DNA of 64,000 nucleotides, taken from NCBI RefSeq assembly GCF_017876435.1, contig NZ_JAGIOA010000001.1, forward strand, positions 1,302,001 to 1,366,000, read 5' to 3'. Position numbers and translations under genes: made by a program. The stretch comes from Microbacterium phyllosphaerae (GTDB lineage Bacteria > Actinomycetota > Actinomycetes > Actinomycetales > Microbacteriaceae). Below the pieces are notes generated by a model. That model searched no databases and was not told the origin of the DNA. It saw only the letters and a program-made list of their open reading frames with translations. Of this stretch, positions 24,933 through 34,107 are shown piece after piece. Each line of letters begins with the position of its first letter. The stretch's first letter is position 1.

Positions 24933-25529
24933 ATGACCGAGCAGCGTGTGCCGAAGAAGCGCGGGCGTCCCCGCGGCGTCTCCGACTCACGCGAACGCAT
25001 CATCGCCGCCGCCGTCGACGAGTTCGGCGAGCACGGCTACGACGGCTCGACGATCCGTTCGATCGCCACCCGCGCCGACGTCGACTCCGCTCTCGTACAC
25101 CACTACTTCGGCACCAAGGCCGACCTGTTCGCCGAGGCGGTCGGGATCCCGCTGCGCCCCGACATCGACGTGCCCGCCATCGTGGCGGGTCCGCGTGACG
25201 CCGTCGGGGAGCGTCTCGTGCGCTACGTGCTCGAGGCGTTCGAGCAGCCGGACATCCGCCGCCGCGGAGTCATGCTCATCCGCACCGCGATCGGCAGCCG
25301 GCTCACGACGCCGCTGCTGGCAGAGTTTCTCGCGCGCGAGCTCATCGGCAAGATCGCGAAGTCGATCGGGGTCGCGGATGCCGATCTGCGCGCCACCCTC
25401 GTCGCCTCGCAGATCGCTGGTCTGCTGCTCACCCGGTACGTGCTGAAGCTCGCGCCGATCGCCACGGCATCCGTCGACGACATCGTCTCGCACGTCGGCC
25501 CCACGGTGCAGCGCTACCTGTTCGAGTAG
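24933..25529 (+). CDS. TetR family repressor of the adjacent ABC exporter
   Basis: 198-aa regulator with an N-terminal TetR helix-turn-helix (about residues 18-64, including STIRSIATRADVDSALVHHYF) and a helical ligand domain. The mRNA is predicted leaderless: TAGGCT (24921-24926) is 6 nt before the ATG. The ABC exporter follows 130 nt downstream with its own promoter, which carries an 18-bp palindrome over the -10 box and start codon. I infer that this TetR represses the exporter until a small toxic ligand binds. Confidence 0.9.
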   Translation: MTEQRVPKKRGRPRGVSDSRERIIAAAVDEFGEHGYDGSTIRSIATRADVDSALVHHYFGTKADLFAEAVGIPLRPDIDVPAIVAGPRDAVGERLVRYVLEAFEQPDIRRRGVMLIRTAIGSRLTTPLLAEFLARELIGKIAKSIGVADADLRATLVASQIAGLLLTRYVLKLAPIATASVDDIVSHVGPTVQRYLFE

Positions 25530-25623
25530 TCCGGACACCCGCGATTCCACGGTCCGTCCCGCTCTGTCCGCGAGCGTGCCGATGGGAGCTGTGCCCGGCA
25601 CGCATGAACGCACCGCGAACCCA

Positions 25624-25652
25624 TTGACCTCCGTCACCTCCGCGCGCATAAT
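25624..25652 (+). promoter_or_regulatory. Promoter of the ABC-2 exporter
   Basis: A -35 TTGACC (25624-25629) and a -10 CATAAT (25647-25652), each 5 of 6 consensus bases, with a 17-bp spacer. Transcription should start at or near ATG 25660, giving a leaderless mRNA. Confidence 0.8.
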
Positions 25653-25668
25653 TCATCACATGATGAAT
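25651..25668. promoter_or_regulatory. TetR operator at the exporter promoter
   Basis: A perfect inverted repeat, ATTCATCA (25651-25658) and TGATGAAT (25661-25668) around CA. It overlaps the end of the -10 box and the first codons of the ATP-binding gene. This is a textbook position for repression by the TetR protein encoded just upstream. Confidence 0.8.
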
Positions 25669-26436
25669 AACACGGCGGTGGAGATCACGGGACTCCGTGT
25701 GCGCCGGGGGAAGACCGCGGTGTTCGACGGCATCGACCTGACGATCCCGCGCGGTGAGATCACGGGCCTGCTGGGGCCGTCCGGGTGCGGCAAGACGACG
25801 CTCATGCGCTCGATCGTCGGGGTGCAGCGGATCGCCGACGGCACGGTGACAGTGCTGGGGGAGCCCGGCGGCTCTCGACAGCTGCGACACCGGGTGGCGT
25901 ACGGCACGCAGGGCGCGGCCGTGTACGGCGACCTCACCGTGCGACAGAACCTCTCGTATCTCGCCGCGGTGCTGAAGGCGCCGAAGGGCGATGTCGACCG
26001 GGTCATCGAGGAGGTCGGGCTCGGCGCGCAGGCCGGTCAGCTCGTCGAATCGCTCAGCGGGGGTCAGACCACGCGGATCTCGCTGGCGATGGCCCTCATC
26101 GGCACGCCGGAGCTCATCGTGCTCGACGAGCCGACCGTCGGCCTCGATCCGGTGCTGCGTGTCGAGCTCTGGGACCTGTTCCGAGGGCTCGCTGAACGCG
26201 GAGTCACGATGATCGTGTCGAGCCATGTGATGGACGAGGCGCTGCGGTGCGATCGACTCGTGCTGATGAGGAGCGGGCGCATCATCGCCGACACGAATCC
26301 TTCCGCGCTGCTCGCTGACACCGGCACCGCAGACCCCGATGCGGCGTTTCTCGCCCTGATCGAACGAGACAGCCGTGAGCACGAGGGCCATGCACCGCCC
26401 GCCACACGGCGCGAGCGACGGGGGACGGCGCAATGA
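25660..26436 (+). CDS. ABC-2 exporter ATP-binding protein
   Basis: 258-aa ABC ATPase with Walker A GPSGCGKT, Q-loop near YGTQGA, signature LSGGQ, Walker B LIVLDEP and switch histidine in SSHVMDEA; all are intact. It powers the permease encoded next (ATGA overlap at 26433). ATG 25660 (or 25663) is chosen because a near-consensus promoter places the transcript start there. DrrA-type drug or antibiotic export is the nearest family role. Regulation by the upstream TetR through the 18-bp palindrome is inferred. Confidence 0.92.
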   Translation: MMNNTAVEITGLRVRRGKTAVFDGIDLTIPRGEITGLLGPSGCGKTTLMRSIVGVQRIADGTVTVLGEPGGSRQLRHRVAYGTQGAAVYGDLTVRQNLSYLAAVLKAPKGDVDRVIEEVGLGAQAGQLVESLSGGQTTRISLAMALIGTPELIVLDEPTVGLDPVLRVELWDLFRGLAERGVTMIVSSHVMDEALRCDRLVLMRSGRIIADTNPSALLADTGTADPDAAFLALIERDSREHEGHAPPATRRERRGTAQ

Positions 26437-27167
26437 ACGGCCGACGGATGCTCGCGACCGCCGCACGGGTACTCGGCCAGCTGCGCCACGACCCACGCTC
26501 GATCGCTCTGATGCTCATCGCCCCGAGCCTGCTCGTGGGTCTCTTCGCCTGGTTGTTCAGCGACCAGGACGGAGTGTTCGATCAGTTCGGCGGTGCGATC
26601 CTCGCACTGTTCCCCTTCATCGTGATGTTCCTGATCACGTCGATCACGACTCTGCGAGAGCGGCGTTCGTGCACGCTCGAGCGGCTGATGACGACGCCCC
26701 TGGGCAAGGCCGACTTCATCCTCGGGTACGCCCTGGCGTTCGGCCTCATGGCGCTGCTGCAGGCCGTGATCACCGTGTCGTTCGCGGTCGGAGTGTGTGG
26801 TCTCGACGTCGAGGGCGAACTGTGGCAGCTCGGACTCGTCGCGGTGGTCGACGCGCTTCTCGGCACGGCGCTCGGTCTGCTTGCGAGCGCGTTCGCCCAG
26901 ACAGAGTTCCAGGCCGTGCAGTTCATGCCCCTGCTGGTCTTCCCGCAGATCATCCTCGGCGGGCTCTTCATGCCGCGCGACCAGATGCCCGACGTGCTGC
27001 ACGCGATCTCGGACTGGCTGCCTCTGAGCTACGCGATCGACACGATCAACGCAGTGACCGCAGGCGACGACGGGTGGGACGTCTACGGACCGCTACTGGT
27101 GGTCGTCGCGTTCGGGGTCGGCGCGCTCGTGCTCGCGTCGCTGACTCTGCGGCGCCGCACACCCTGA
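26433..27167 (+). CDS. ABC-2 exporter permease
   Basis: 244-aa ABC-2 membrane protein with about six helices. The cytoplasmic loop TTLRERRSCTLERLMTTPL is typical of DrrB/YadH-type permeases and contacts the ATPase. It overlaps the ATP-binding gene by ATGA. The pair makes a complete exporter for drugs, lipids or similar compounds; the substrate cannot be read from sequence. It ends 18 nt before the convergent hrpB gene. Confidence 0.9.
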   Translation: MNGRRMLATAARVLGQLRHDPRSIALMLIAPSLLVGLFAWLFSDQDGVFDQFGGAILALFPFIVMFLITSITTLRERRSCTLERLMTTPLGKADFILGYALAFGLMALLQAVITVSFAVGVCGLDVEGELWQLGLVAVVDALLGTALGLLASAFAQTEFQAVQFMPLLVFPQIILGGLFMPRDQMPDVLHAISDWLPLSYAIDTINAVTAGDDGWDVYGPLLVVVAFGVGALVLASLTLRRRTP

Positions 27168-27185
27168 GACCTGCTCGAGAACCAC

Positions 27186-29741
27186 TCAGCGCGCGGAGCG
27201 GTTCTTGGTGTGCCTGGTCGGCACCGCGGCCCAGGGGTCCTCCGGCCACGGATGCTTCGGGTAGCGTCCGCGCATCTCGGCGCGCACCTGGGAGTACGGG
27301 CCCGACCAGAACGAGGCGAGGTCGTCGGTGACCGCGAGCGGACGCCCTGCGGGAGACAGCAGGTGGAACAGCACCGGCACGCGACCGTCGACCAGCCGCG
27401 GGGTCTCCGCCCAGCCGAAGCACTCCTGCAGCTTCACTGCGACGACAGGACGCGCGGTCGCATCGTCGTGTGGCGGGTAGTCGATGCGGATGCGGGAGCC
27501 GGTGGGCACCTCCAGCCGGTCGGGAACGAGCTCGTCGAGGCGCGTCGCGTCAGGCCAGGGGAGCAGTCGGCGAAGAGCCGACGTCAGATCCAGCCGGCTC
27601 GCGGGCGCGCCACCCGCGAGGGCATCGAGCTCCGGCGCCAGCCAGACATCGACCGCCTCGGTGAGCCCGGTATCCGAGACATCGGGCCAGGGATCGCCGA
27701 ATTCTCGTCTCACCAGAGCCAGACGGCGACGGAGGCCGTCGGCGCCTTCGGACCACGACAGCATGCCGAGGCCATCTCGTCGGATCGCCCGGCGCACGGC
27801 ATCCCGCCCCTCCTGGGCCGATGCGCGCACCGGTGACGAGGAGCGCAGGATCGCACCGAGGCGTCGTTCGCGTCGCGCCTGGACGCGGCCCGCGGCGAAC
27901 TGTGCCTCGACGCGGTCGGTCATGAGGTGACTCGCGGCGCTCTCGATCTGCGTCTCGGTGAGCACAGCCGCGGATCGGATGATCGCGCCGGATCCCGCTG
28001 CCGCACGGGCCGAGGCGCGCGCGACGTCGGCGACAGCGAGCCACTCGACCGCCGCGAGCGGTCCACGCACTCCTGCGCGGGTGCCGGATGCCAGCAGGAA
28101 CGTCGCACCCTCGGCGGTGCGTTCGACGCGGTGGGCTATCCGCTCGGGGAAGGCCAGCGCGATCACGAGGCCGACCCCATCGAGGCCCGAGCGCGCGCCC
28201 GGCGTCGCCGCGACCATGCGCTCGAGACGATCGGCATCGGTGCGCCAGCGGCGGGCATCAGGGGCGCGACCGCCTCGCAGCGCGATGATCGCCTGGGCGA
28301 TGTCGGCTTCGGCGATGCGCAGGTCGCCACCCAGGAGAGCGACGACCTCGGCGGCGAGTCGAGTCCCGACCACGGGGCTGCCGTCGCGCAGAGCGCGGGC
28401 GAGCCGCGGATCGGTAGGGATACGAGCCAGGATGCGGCCCTCCGCGGTGGCGCGCCCCTCGTCGTCGATCGCTCCGAGACTGCGCAGCACCTCGGTCGCA
28501 TCGGCCAGGTTCTGAGCGGGCAGCGGGTCGATCATCCGCAGACCGGCGCCGCCAGGGGCACCCCAGCAGGCGAGCAGCAGGGTGGCATCCGCGAGGTCGG
28601 TCACCGCGATCTCGGGAGCGGGACGCGCAGGAGCCGCCGCATAGGTGCGCTCGTCGGCGCAGCGGATCACCGTGCCGGGGCCCTGGCGGGTGGCGCGCCC
28701 CGCACGCTGCACACACGACGAGCGGGAGGCGGCGGCGGTCACCAGGCCCGTCATCCCGCGGGCGGCGTCGCGCTGCGGCTGCCGCGACAGGCAGCTGTCG
28801 ACGACCAGACGTACGCCCGGCACCGTGAGCGAGGACTCGGCGAGCGACGTCGTGACGATGATGCGCGCAGGAGCGTCCGGTGCGCGGCCTCGGATCACGG
28901 CATCCTGCTCAGCGGCCGGGATCTGCCCGTGCAGCTCGCGCACGTCGAACGCGCCGTTCGTGTCGCGGATGCGGCGCGCGATCTCCGACACCTCACGAGC
29001 GCCCGGTGCGAACACCAGCACGTCGGCCTCGGGGGCGTCGCTGATGAGCTCCCGGGCGGCGGATGCCGTGGTCGCGGCGACGTGGTCGAGGAACCCCCAG
29101 GTGACCCCGCGCTCGTCCAGTCGGGGCACGGGACTCGGAGCCCAGCGTTCGGTGAGCGGGAAGGCGGGGACGTCGTGGTCGATGATCGGTGCGGGGTACT
29201 CGTCCGTGCCGAGGACGGCCGAGATGCGAGGCGCATCGAGGGTCGCCGACATGGCGATGACCGTGAGGTCGTCGCGCAGCTCGCGCACCTCCGAGAGCAG
29301 GCCGATCAGCAGGTCGGTCTCGAGTGCCCGCTCGTGCACCTCGTCGATGATCACGGCGCCCACCCCGTCGAGACCCGGGTCGTCGAGCATGCGCCGCAGC
29401 AGCACTCCGGCCGTGACGAACTCGACCCGTGTCTCGCGTCCTGCGGAGCGCTCGCCGCGGACGGTGAAGCCCACCCGGGTGCCGAGCGGTGTGCCGTCGA
29501 GGTGAGCGAGTCGCCGGGCGGCCGCTCGGGCGGCGACGCGGCGGGGCTGGGTGACGATCACTCGACCCGTCATCCTCGAAGCGACGAGCGGCGGCACGAG
29601 CGTGGTCTTCCCCGTCCCGGGGGGAGCGCTCACCACCACCGACCGACTGGCATCGAGCGCTCCGGAGAGTTCGTCCAGGGCGGCCGCGAACGACAAGCCT
29701 GCGCCGATGGTGGCGAGGTCGAAGGCGGGGGCGGGCGTCAT
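27186..29741 (-). CDS. hrpB: ATP-dependent DEAH-box helicase HrpB
   Basis: 851-aa RNA helicase-like protein. Walker A GTGKT at residues 42-46, motif II DEVH at 133-136, SAT (motif III) and the HrpB-specific C-terminal domain with VQRAGRATRQGPG (motif VI) are in normal order, and the length fits the family. ATG 29741 is chosen over the in-frame GTG at 29765; GGACGG precedes it. HrpB proteins probably remodel RNA, but their targets are poorly known. It is a stand-alone gene, next to the flotillin gene on the same strand. Confidence 0.93.
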   Translation of the reverse strand: MTPAPAFDLATIGAGLSFAAALDELSGALDASRSVVVSAPPGTGKTTLVPPLVASRMTGRVIVTQPRRVAARAAARRLAHLDGTPLGTRVGFTVRGERSAGRETRVEFVTAGVLLRRMLDDPGLDGVGAVIIDEVHERALETDLLIGLLSEVRELRDDLTVIAMSATLDAPRISAVLGTDEYPAPIIDHDVPAFPLTERWAPSPVPRLDERGVTWGFLDHVAATTASAARELISDAPEADVLVFAPGAREVSEIARRIRDTNGAFDVRELHGQIPAAEQDAVIRGRAPDAPARIIVTTSLAESSLTVPGVRLVVDSCLSRQPQRDAARGMTGLVTAAASRSSCVQRAGRATRQGPGTVIRCADERTYAAAPARPAPEIAVTDLADATLLLACWGAPGGAGLRMIDPLPAQNLADATEVLRSLGAIDDEGRATAEGRILARIPTDPRLARALRDGSPVVGTRLAAEVVALLGGDLRIAEADIAQAIIALRGGRAPDARRWRTDADRLERMVAATPGARSGLDGVGLVIALAFPERIAHRVERTAEGATFLLASGTRAGVRGPLAAVEWLAVADVARASARAAAGSGAIIRSAAVLTETQIESAASHLMTDRVEAQFAAGRVQARRERRLGAILRSSSPVRASAQEGRDAVRRAIRRDGLGMLSWSEGADGLRRRLALVRREFGDPWPDVSDTGLTEAVDVWLAPELDALAGGAPASRLDLTSALRRLLPWPDATRLDELVPDRLEVPTGSRIRIDYPPHDDATARPVVAVKLQECFGWAETPRLVDGRVPVLFHLLSPAGRPLAVTDDLASFWSGPYSQVRAEMRGRYPKHPWPEDPWAAVPTRHTKNRSAR

Positions 29742-29830
29742 CCGTCCAGTCTGCCTGTTCTCCACGATGCCGGAGACGACGGATGCCGCGACCGATCCGG
29801 CCGCGGCATCCGCTGTGTTCTGTGTGCTGA

Positions 29831-31435
29831 CTACTCCGCTGCGGGAGCCGGCGGGGCCGGCGGCGGCGGGGTGGTCGGGGCCGAGCGGCGCGTCGTCGGA
29901 GCAGCGGGCGCGGATGCCGAAGCGACGCCCTCCCCGATGCCGCGACCGACGGCCTGGCCCTGGATGATCGACGCGAGGTCGAGCCCGGTGGCCGAGCTGA
30001 CGCTGTCGAACACCGACTTCAGCGCCTTCGCGCTGTCGGCGCCGACGACGTTCGATGCGCCGTCCTCGCTCGAGCCGCCGATGATCGACACGTTGCCGAT
30101 CGCGGCGTACCCCTTCGAGAACTCCGCCATGATCGACGGCAGCACATCGAGCACGCGCTGCGACAGGAATGCATCCTGGTTCGACGCGATGGCCTTCGCC
30201 TCGGCCTCGACGGCTGCGGCTCGCGCCTCACCCTCGGCGCGGATGGCGTCGGCTTCGGCGTTCGCACGCAGACGACGGGCCTCGGACTCCGCCTCGGCCT
30301 GGGCGCGCAGCGCGTCGGCCTCACCGGTCGCACGGGCGATCGCGGCTGCGGCCTCACCGTCGGCCTTGGCCTTGTCGGCCTGTGCCTGCTGCTCGGCGAT
30401 GCGAGTGCGGGCCTCGGCCTGCTTGACCTGCTCGATCGCGCCGGCCTCGGCCGCACGCTCACGGGTGTAGAGCTCGGCCTGTGCGCGGGTCTCGGCCTCG
30501 TACCGCTGGGCGTCGGCGACGCGCTTGACGTCGGCGTCGAGCTGAGCCTGACGGTTCTCGGCCTGCTGCTGCAGAACGGCCTGCTGAGCCTGCTCGCGGG
30601 CCAGGTTCTCGGCCTGCTCGGCCTCGGCGCGCGCACGGCCGATGCCGGCGTTGGCGTTGGCGGTGTTGGTGTCGAGAGCGGTCTGCTCGACCAGGTTGGC
30701 TTCCTGGTTGGCGATGTTCTTCTGGTTGATCGCACGGTCGGCGTTGGTCTGCGAGATCTCCGCCGACTGACGCTTCGCCTGGATCTCGGGAGCTCCGAGC
30801 GACTGGATGTACCCGACCTTGTCGGTGATGCCCTTGATCTGGAACGAGTCGAGGATCAGACCCTGCTCGGCGAGCTCCTGCGAGACGTCGGCGGCGATCT
30901 GGTCGGAGAACTTCTTGCGCTCTCGCATGAGCTCGACGACCGAGAGGGTCGCGACGATGCCGCGGAGCGCACCCTCGAGCTGCTCGGTGGTGAACTGCTC
31001 GATGGCCTTGTCCTGCGAGGCGAAACGCTCGGCGGCGCGGCGCACGAGGATGGGGTCTGAGCCGATCTTCACGATCGCGACGCCGTCGACGTTGAGCGTG
31101 ACGCTGTCGAGCGACTGGGCCTCGGCGTTGAGTGAGACCTGACGCGAGCGCAGCGAGATGATCTCGTGGCGCTGCGTGATGGGGTTCACCAGCGACTTGC
31201 CGTTCACGATGACCGTGACGGGCGACTCCGACATCTCGTCTCTGGTCGTGCCGTCGGCGGCGATGACGGCGCGCTGCACCTTCTGCTTGCGTCCCGAGAT
31301 GACGAGCGCCTCATCGGCACGCGCGACCTTGATCCAGCTGCGTGCGAACAGCAGCAGGATGAGCAGGACGACGACGGCGGCGACGACTGCGATTCCGACG
31401 ATGACGAGGATGCCGACGATTCCGGCGATCTCCAT
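29831..31435 (-). CDS. Flotillin-like SPFH domain protein
   Basis: 534-aa membrane scaffold protein. The N-terminal helix (about residues 5-31) anchors it, the SPFH/band-7 domain spans ~32-200, and a long Glu/Ala-rich coiled coil (~210-430) holds repeated AEA/EA segments. The C-terminus is a Gly/Ser and then Pro/Thr-rich tail (APTTPPPPAPPAPAA). Flotillins form lipid-domain assemblies in bacteria. No NfeD partner gene, often found with flotillins, is adjacent. The MarR gene lies 146 nt upstream on the same strand. Confidence 0.9.
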   Translation of the reverse strand: MEIAGIVGILVIVGIAVVAAVVVLLILLLFARSWIKVARADEALVISGRKQKVQRAVIAADGTTRDEMSESPVTVIVNGKSLVNPITQRHEIISLRSRQVSLNAEAQSLDSVTLNVDGVAIVKIGSDPILVRRAAERFASQDKAIEQFTTEQLEGALRGIVATLSVVELMRERKKFSDQIAADVSQELAEQGLILDSFQIKGITDKVGYIQSLGAPEIQAKRQSAEISQTNADRAINQKNIANQEANLVEQTALDTNTANANAGIGRARAEAEQAENLAREQAQQAVLQQQAENRQAQLDADVKRVADAQRYEAETRAQAELYTRERAAEAGAIEQVKQAEARTRIAEQQAQADKAKADGEAAAAIARATGEADALRAQAEAESEARRLRANAEADAIRAEGEARAAAVEAEAKAIASNQDAFLSQRVLDVLPSIMAEFSKGYAAIGNVSIIGGSSEDGASNVVGADSAKALKSVFDSVSSATGLDLASIIQGQAVGRGIGEGVASASAPAAPTTRRSAPTTPPPPAPPAPAAE

Positions 31436-31581
31436 GGATGACCTCCCTGGTTCCCCCCGAGGGGGCGGTCTTGGATGCCGGCGCGGCCGCGCGGGCGTTC
31501 ACGCTCCACCCTGCCAGAAAAGCGCAGGAGCCGTCGGGGGCACGAATCCCCGTCTCGGGAACTGCGGCACCGGGGAAAGGG

Positions 31582-32010
31582 TCAGCGACCGCGGAGCTTC
31601 TCAGCCAAGTCGTGGAGCGTCTTCAGCTCGGCGTCGTCGAGCACAGACATGCGCTTGGCGATCGATCGACCATGAACGGTGGCGACGCTGCGGAACTCCC
31701 TCGCGCCTGCCTCGGTCGCCGTGATCAGAGCGCCGCGCCCGTCGTCCGGGTCGGGGCACTTCGAGACCAGGCCGCGGGAGACCATGCGGTCGATCAGGCG
31801 CGAGACGCTCGGCTGGCTGATGAGCATGTTCGCCGTCACATCGCGCAGTCGCGCCGACATGCCGGGGGAGCGGGTGACCGTGAGCAGCACGTCGTACTCG
31901 GCCTGACCGAGATCCGTGTCCTCGAAGTCGGCGTTCATCTCGGTGAACAGCTCGTGCTGCGCGCGGAACAGGCTCTCCCATGCCTCGAGGGCGAGCTTGC
32001 GATCGGTCAT
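31582..32010 (-). CDS. MarR family transcriptional regulator
   Basis: 142-aa winged-helix regulator. The recognition helix region reads LISQPSVSRLIDRMVSRGLV, followed by the wing DPDDGRGALITATEAG, both standard for MarR. The start at 32010 is chosen because TAATCT (32018-32023, minus strand) lies 7 nt before it, giving a leaderless mRNA; the longer frame to 32124 passes through a hairpin. The downstream flotillin gene on the same strand is a possible target, but no operator is obvious. Confidence 0.88.
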   Translation of the reverse strand: MTDRKLALEAWESLFRAQHELFTEMNADFEDTDLGQAEYDVLLTVTRSPGMSARLRDVTANMLISQPSVSRLIDRMVSRGLVSKCPDPDDGRGALITATEAGAREFRSVATVHGRSIAKRMSVLDDAELKTLHDLAEKLRGR

Positions 32011-32034
32011 GGAGAACAGATTACGGCAACAGTA

Positions 32035-32068
32035 AAGGGCCGGTCGGAGAGGCTCCCGACCGGCCCTT
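32035..32068 (-). terminator. Terminator between the TetR and MarR genes
   Basis: Perfect 13-bp arms (32035-32047 and 32056-32068) around an 8-nt loop, followed on the minus strand by TTTACTGTT. It stops transcription from the TetR gene before MarR. The 144 bp on its right (32069-32212) hold AT-richer sequence with TATAAC at 32143-32148 but no supportable gene. Confidence 0.7.
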
Positions 32069-32212
32069 GTCCCTTGCACCAAGAGTGTCCTGCAATCACA
32101 TGCGGTGTATGCCACAGCAAACATTCACCGTGCGATCACTCTATAACGGCGAGATAACGAATGCAACGGTTTGGTCACGAAAATGTTCGGGGTCCGTGAT
32201 CGGACAGTCGGA

Positions 32213-32776
32213 TCACCCGTCGACGCAGTCGCGGATGTCGTTCCACGCGGACGTCACGCACTCCTCGAACAAGAGCTCGGGTGGCCCTTCGAGCCACCGC
32301 TCCATCGCCAGGTCGAAGCACGTCACTGCTACAGCTGCCAGCGTGTGCGATTGCCGAGGGTCGATGCCGCGCTGACGCAGGGATTGCTCGATCGCGCGGG
32401 CGAGATGCTGGCGTTGGAGAAGCTCACGCTCGTGCAACGCAGGCTCGCTGTGGACGACCTTGCGACGACGTGCGATCGGTTGCCGCCAGTCCTGGATGCC
32501 ACGAGCCGCCGCACTGAGGCCGGCCCGCACCGTGGCCGGCGCCGAACTCTCGGGTGGGGCCGCCGCCATGAAGTCGCTGATCGCGTGCGGAAACTCGCGA
32601 TCGCGCAGGAACAGGACATCGCGCTTGTCCGCGAAGTGCCGGAAGAACGTCCGAGTGGTCAAACCGGCCGCTTCGGCGATCTGCGGAACCGTCGTCGCCG
32701 AGAACCCCTGTCCTTCGAAGAGGAGTATCGCCGCAGCTTCGAGCCGCAGTGCAGCGTCCGGTGACCATCGTGGCAT
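32213..32776 (-). CDS. TetR family regulator divergent from an oxidoreductase
   Basis: 187-aa regulator. The N-terminal TetR helix-turn-helix (residues ~8-52, with TVPQIAEAAGLTTRTFFRHF) is clear, and the C-terminal domain resembles MftR-like TetR proteins. It is divergent from the medium-chain dehydrogenase at 32855. The intergenic region carries several TGTCA half-sites, including a perfect ATGACA/TGTCAT palindrome, so it probably represses both genes. The ATG at 32776 has no clear ribosome site. Confidence 0.88.
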   Translation of the reverse strand: MPRWSPDAALRLEAAAILLFEGQGFSATTVPQIAEAAGLTTRTFFRHFADKRDVLFLRDREFPHAISDFMAAAPPESSAPATVRAGLSAAARGIQDWRQPIARRRKVVHSEPALHERELLQRQHLARAIEQSLRQRGIDPRQSHTLAAVAVTCFDLAMERWLEGPPELLFEECVTSAWNDIRDCVDG

Positions 32777-32815
32777 CTGACCATGATGTCACAACGTGTC
32801 GTCAGGTGTACAGTG

Positions 32816-32832
32816 ATGACACGAGATGTCAT
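32816..32832. promoter_or_regulatory. TetR-type operator
   Basis: A perfect inverted repeat, ATGACA (32816-32821) and TGTCAT (32827-32832) around 5 nt, in the divergent region. Further TGTCA/TGTCG half-sites occur at 32787-32804. It lies 23 nt before the dehydrogenase start. Confidence 0.6.
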
Positions 32833-32854
32833 CGATTGCGAAGAGCGGACGGAT

Positions 32855-33994
32855 ATGAGAGTCAACACTGCGGCGTGGATCGATTCCCCCTACGCCGACC
32901 TGGTGGTCCGAGACGCACCGATGCCCGAGCTCGAGCCCGGACGGCTGCTCGTCGAGGTGCGGGCGGTCGCGGTGAATCCTCTCGATGCGATCATCCAGTC
33001 CAACGGTGCCGTCATGTACGGATGGTTGCGCTACCCGGTGATCCTCGGAGAAGACGTCGCGGGCGTCGTGGTCGGGGTCGGCGCCGAGGTGACGAACTTC
33101 TCCGTCGGCGATCGCATCGTCGCGTACGCGATCGGTCTGGAGAAGGGCCGGGACGCGATCTCCGAGAGCGGGTTCCAGGCCTACGTCGCCGTCGATGCGG
33201 CCCTCGCCGCCGCTCTGCCCGACACCTTGCCCTTCGAGGAAGCCGCCGTGTTGCCCCTGGCCGTGTCGACAGCGGCCGCCGGTCTCTTCGAGAGCGAGCA
33301 GCTCGGCCTGGACTACTCAGGCCTCGCGAACTCCGCACCACGCGATGAGATCGTCGTGGTGTGGGGCGGTGCGACCGCTGTCGGCGGCAACGCGATCCAA
33401 CTGGCTCGAGCTGCCGGCTACCGCGTCATCACGACGGCGTCCGCCCATAATCACGACCGGATGAGCCAACTCGGCGCAGAGGCCGCATTCGACTACCACG
33501 ATCCGGAGGCAGCCGACCGGATCGTCGAGGCGGCGAACGGATCCGTCATCGCGGGCATTCTCGCCGTCGCAGTCGGGTCGGCAGAACCCTGTCTGCGTAT
33601 CGCGCGCGCGACAGGCGCCACGCGGATCGCGATGGCGAGCCCTCCTGTCTCCTTCTACGAACAGCCCCGTCGACCTGGCCTCTCCCTGACCCGGATGCGC
33701 CTGTTCCTGCGCCTGGGAACGCGAACGGCGATGCTGCAACTGCGCAGCCGAGCCCGAGGGATCCGAGCCTCGTTCATCTGGGGGAGCGCTATCGCGACGT
33801 CTCTCGTCGGCCCCGCCGTCTGGGGAGACTACCTCGGCGCAGCGCTCGCCTCAGGCCGTCATCGTGCGTATCCGAGACCCCGCATCGCGGGGGAGGGGCT
33901 CCCTGCGGTTCAGGGAGCGATCGACACGCTTCGCGCCGGCGTGTCCGCGCAGAAACTCGTCGTCACCCTTGAGTCGACACCGACGAGCTCCTGA
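32855..33994 (+). CDS. Zinc-free medium-chain dehydrogenase (quinone oxidoreductase-like)
   Basis: 379-aa MDR superfamily oxidoreductase. The GroES-like N-domain contains GEDVAGVVVGVG (65-76), and the NADPH-binding motif GGATAVGG lies at 171-178. The cysteine/histidine zinc ligands of classical alcohol dehydrogenases are absent, which favours the quinone oxidoreductase or trans-enoyl reductase branch. ATG 32855 follows GGACGGAT; ATG 32816 lies inside the operator palindrome and is less likely. A substrate of the divergent TetR regulator may be its substrate. Confidence 0.85.
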   Translation: MRVNTAAWIDSPYADLVVRDAPMPELEPGRLLVEVRAVAVNPLDAIIQSNGAVMYGWLRYPVILGEDVAGVVVGVGAEVTNFSVGDRIVAYAIGLEKGRDAISESGFQAYVAVDAALAAALPDTLPFEEAAVLPLAVSTAAAGLFESEQLGLDYSGLANSAPRDEIVVVWGGATAVGGNAIQLARAAGYRVITTASAHNHDRMSQLGAEAAFDYHDPEAADRIVEAANGSVIAGILAVAVGSAEPCLRIARATGATRIAMASPPVSFYEQPRRPGLSLTRMRLFLRLGTRTAMLQLRSRARGIRASFIWGSAIATSLVGPAVWGDYLGAALASGRHRAYPRPRIAGEGLPAVQGAIDTLRAGVSAQKLVVTLESTPTSS

Positions 33995-34107
33995 CCCGGT
34001 GACGCCTCACGACCAGGTCGGGCGGTGAAGAGGCCCGCGAATGCGCGGTGGTCGACGGGCAGAACGAAAGAGACGGACGCCGACGCCGACGCCGAGGAGG
34101 CCGGCGG

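Noticed and set aside
22496..25003. 835-aa reverse-strand ORF opposite sdaA and the AAA ATPase
   Set aside because: It lies antisense to clearly conserved genes with intact catalytic residues; its composition (R, G, D, H) is the usual high-GC shadow.
34079..34100. Short GACGCC triplet repeat
   Set aside because: Simple sequence near the GntR gene end, also seen in the PT-rich coding linker near 45052. It is GC-rich microsatellite-like, not a CRISPR or mobile repeat.
33995..34107. Possible coding remnant between the oxidoreductase and GntR genes
   Set aside because: One minus-strand frame reads plausibly (FVLPVDHRAFAGLFTARPG) but is too short and unsupported to call a pseudogene.
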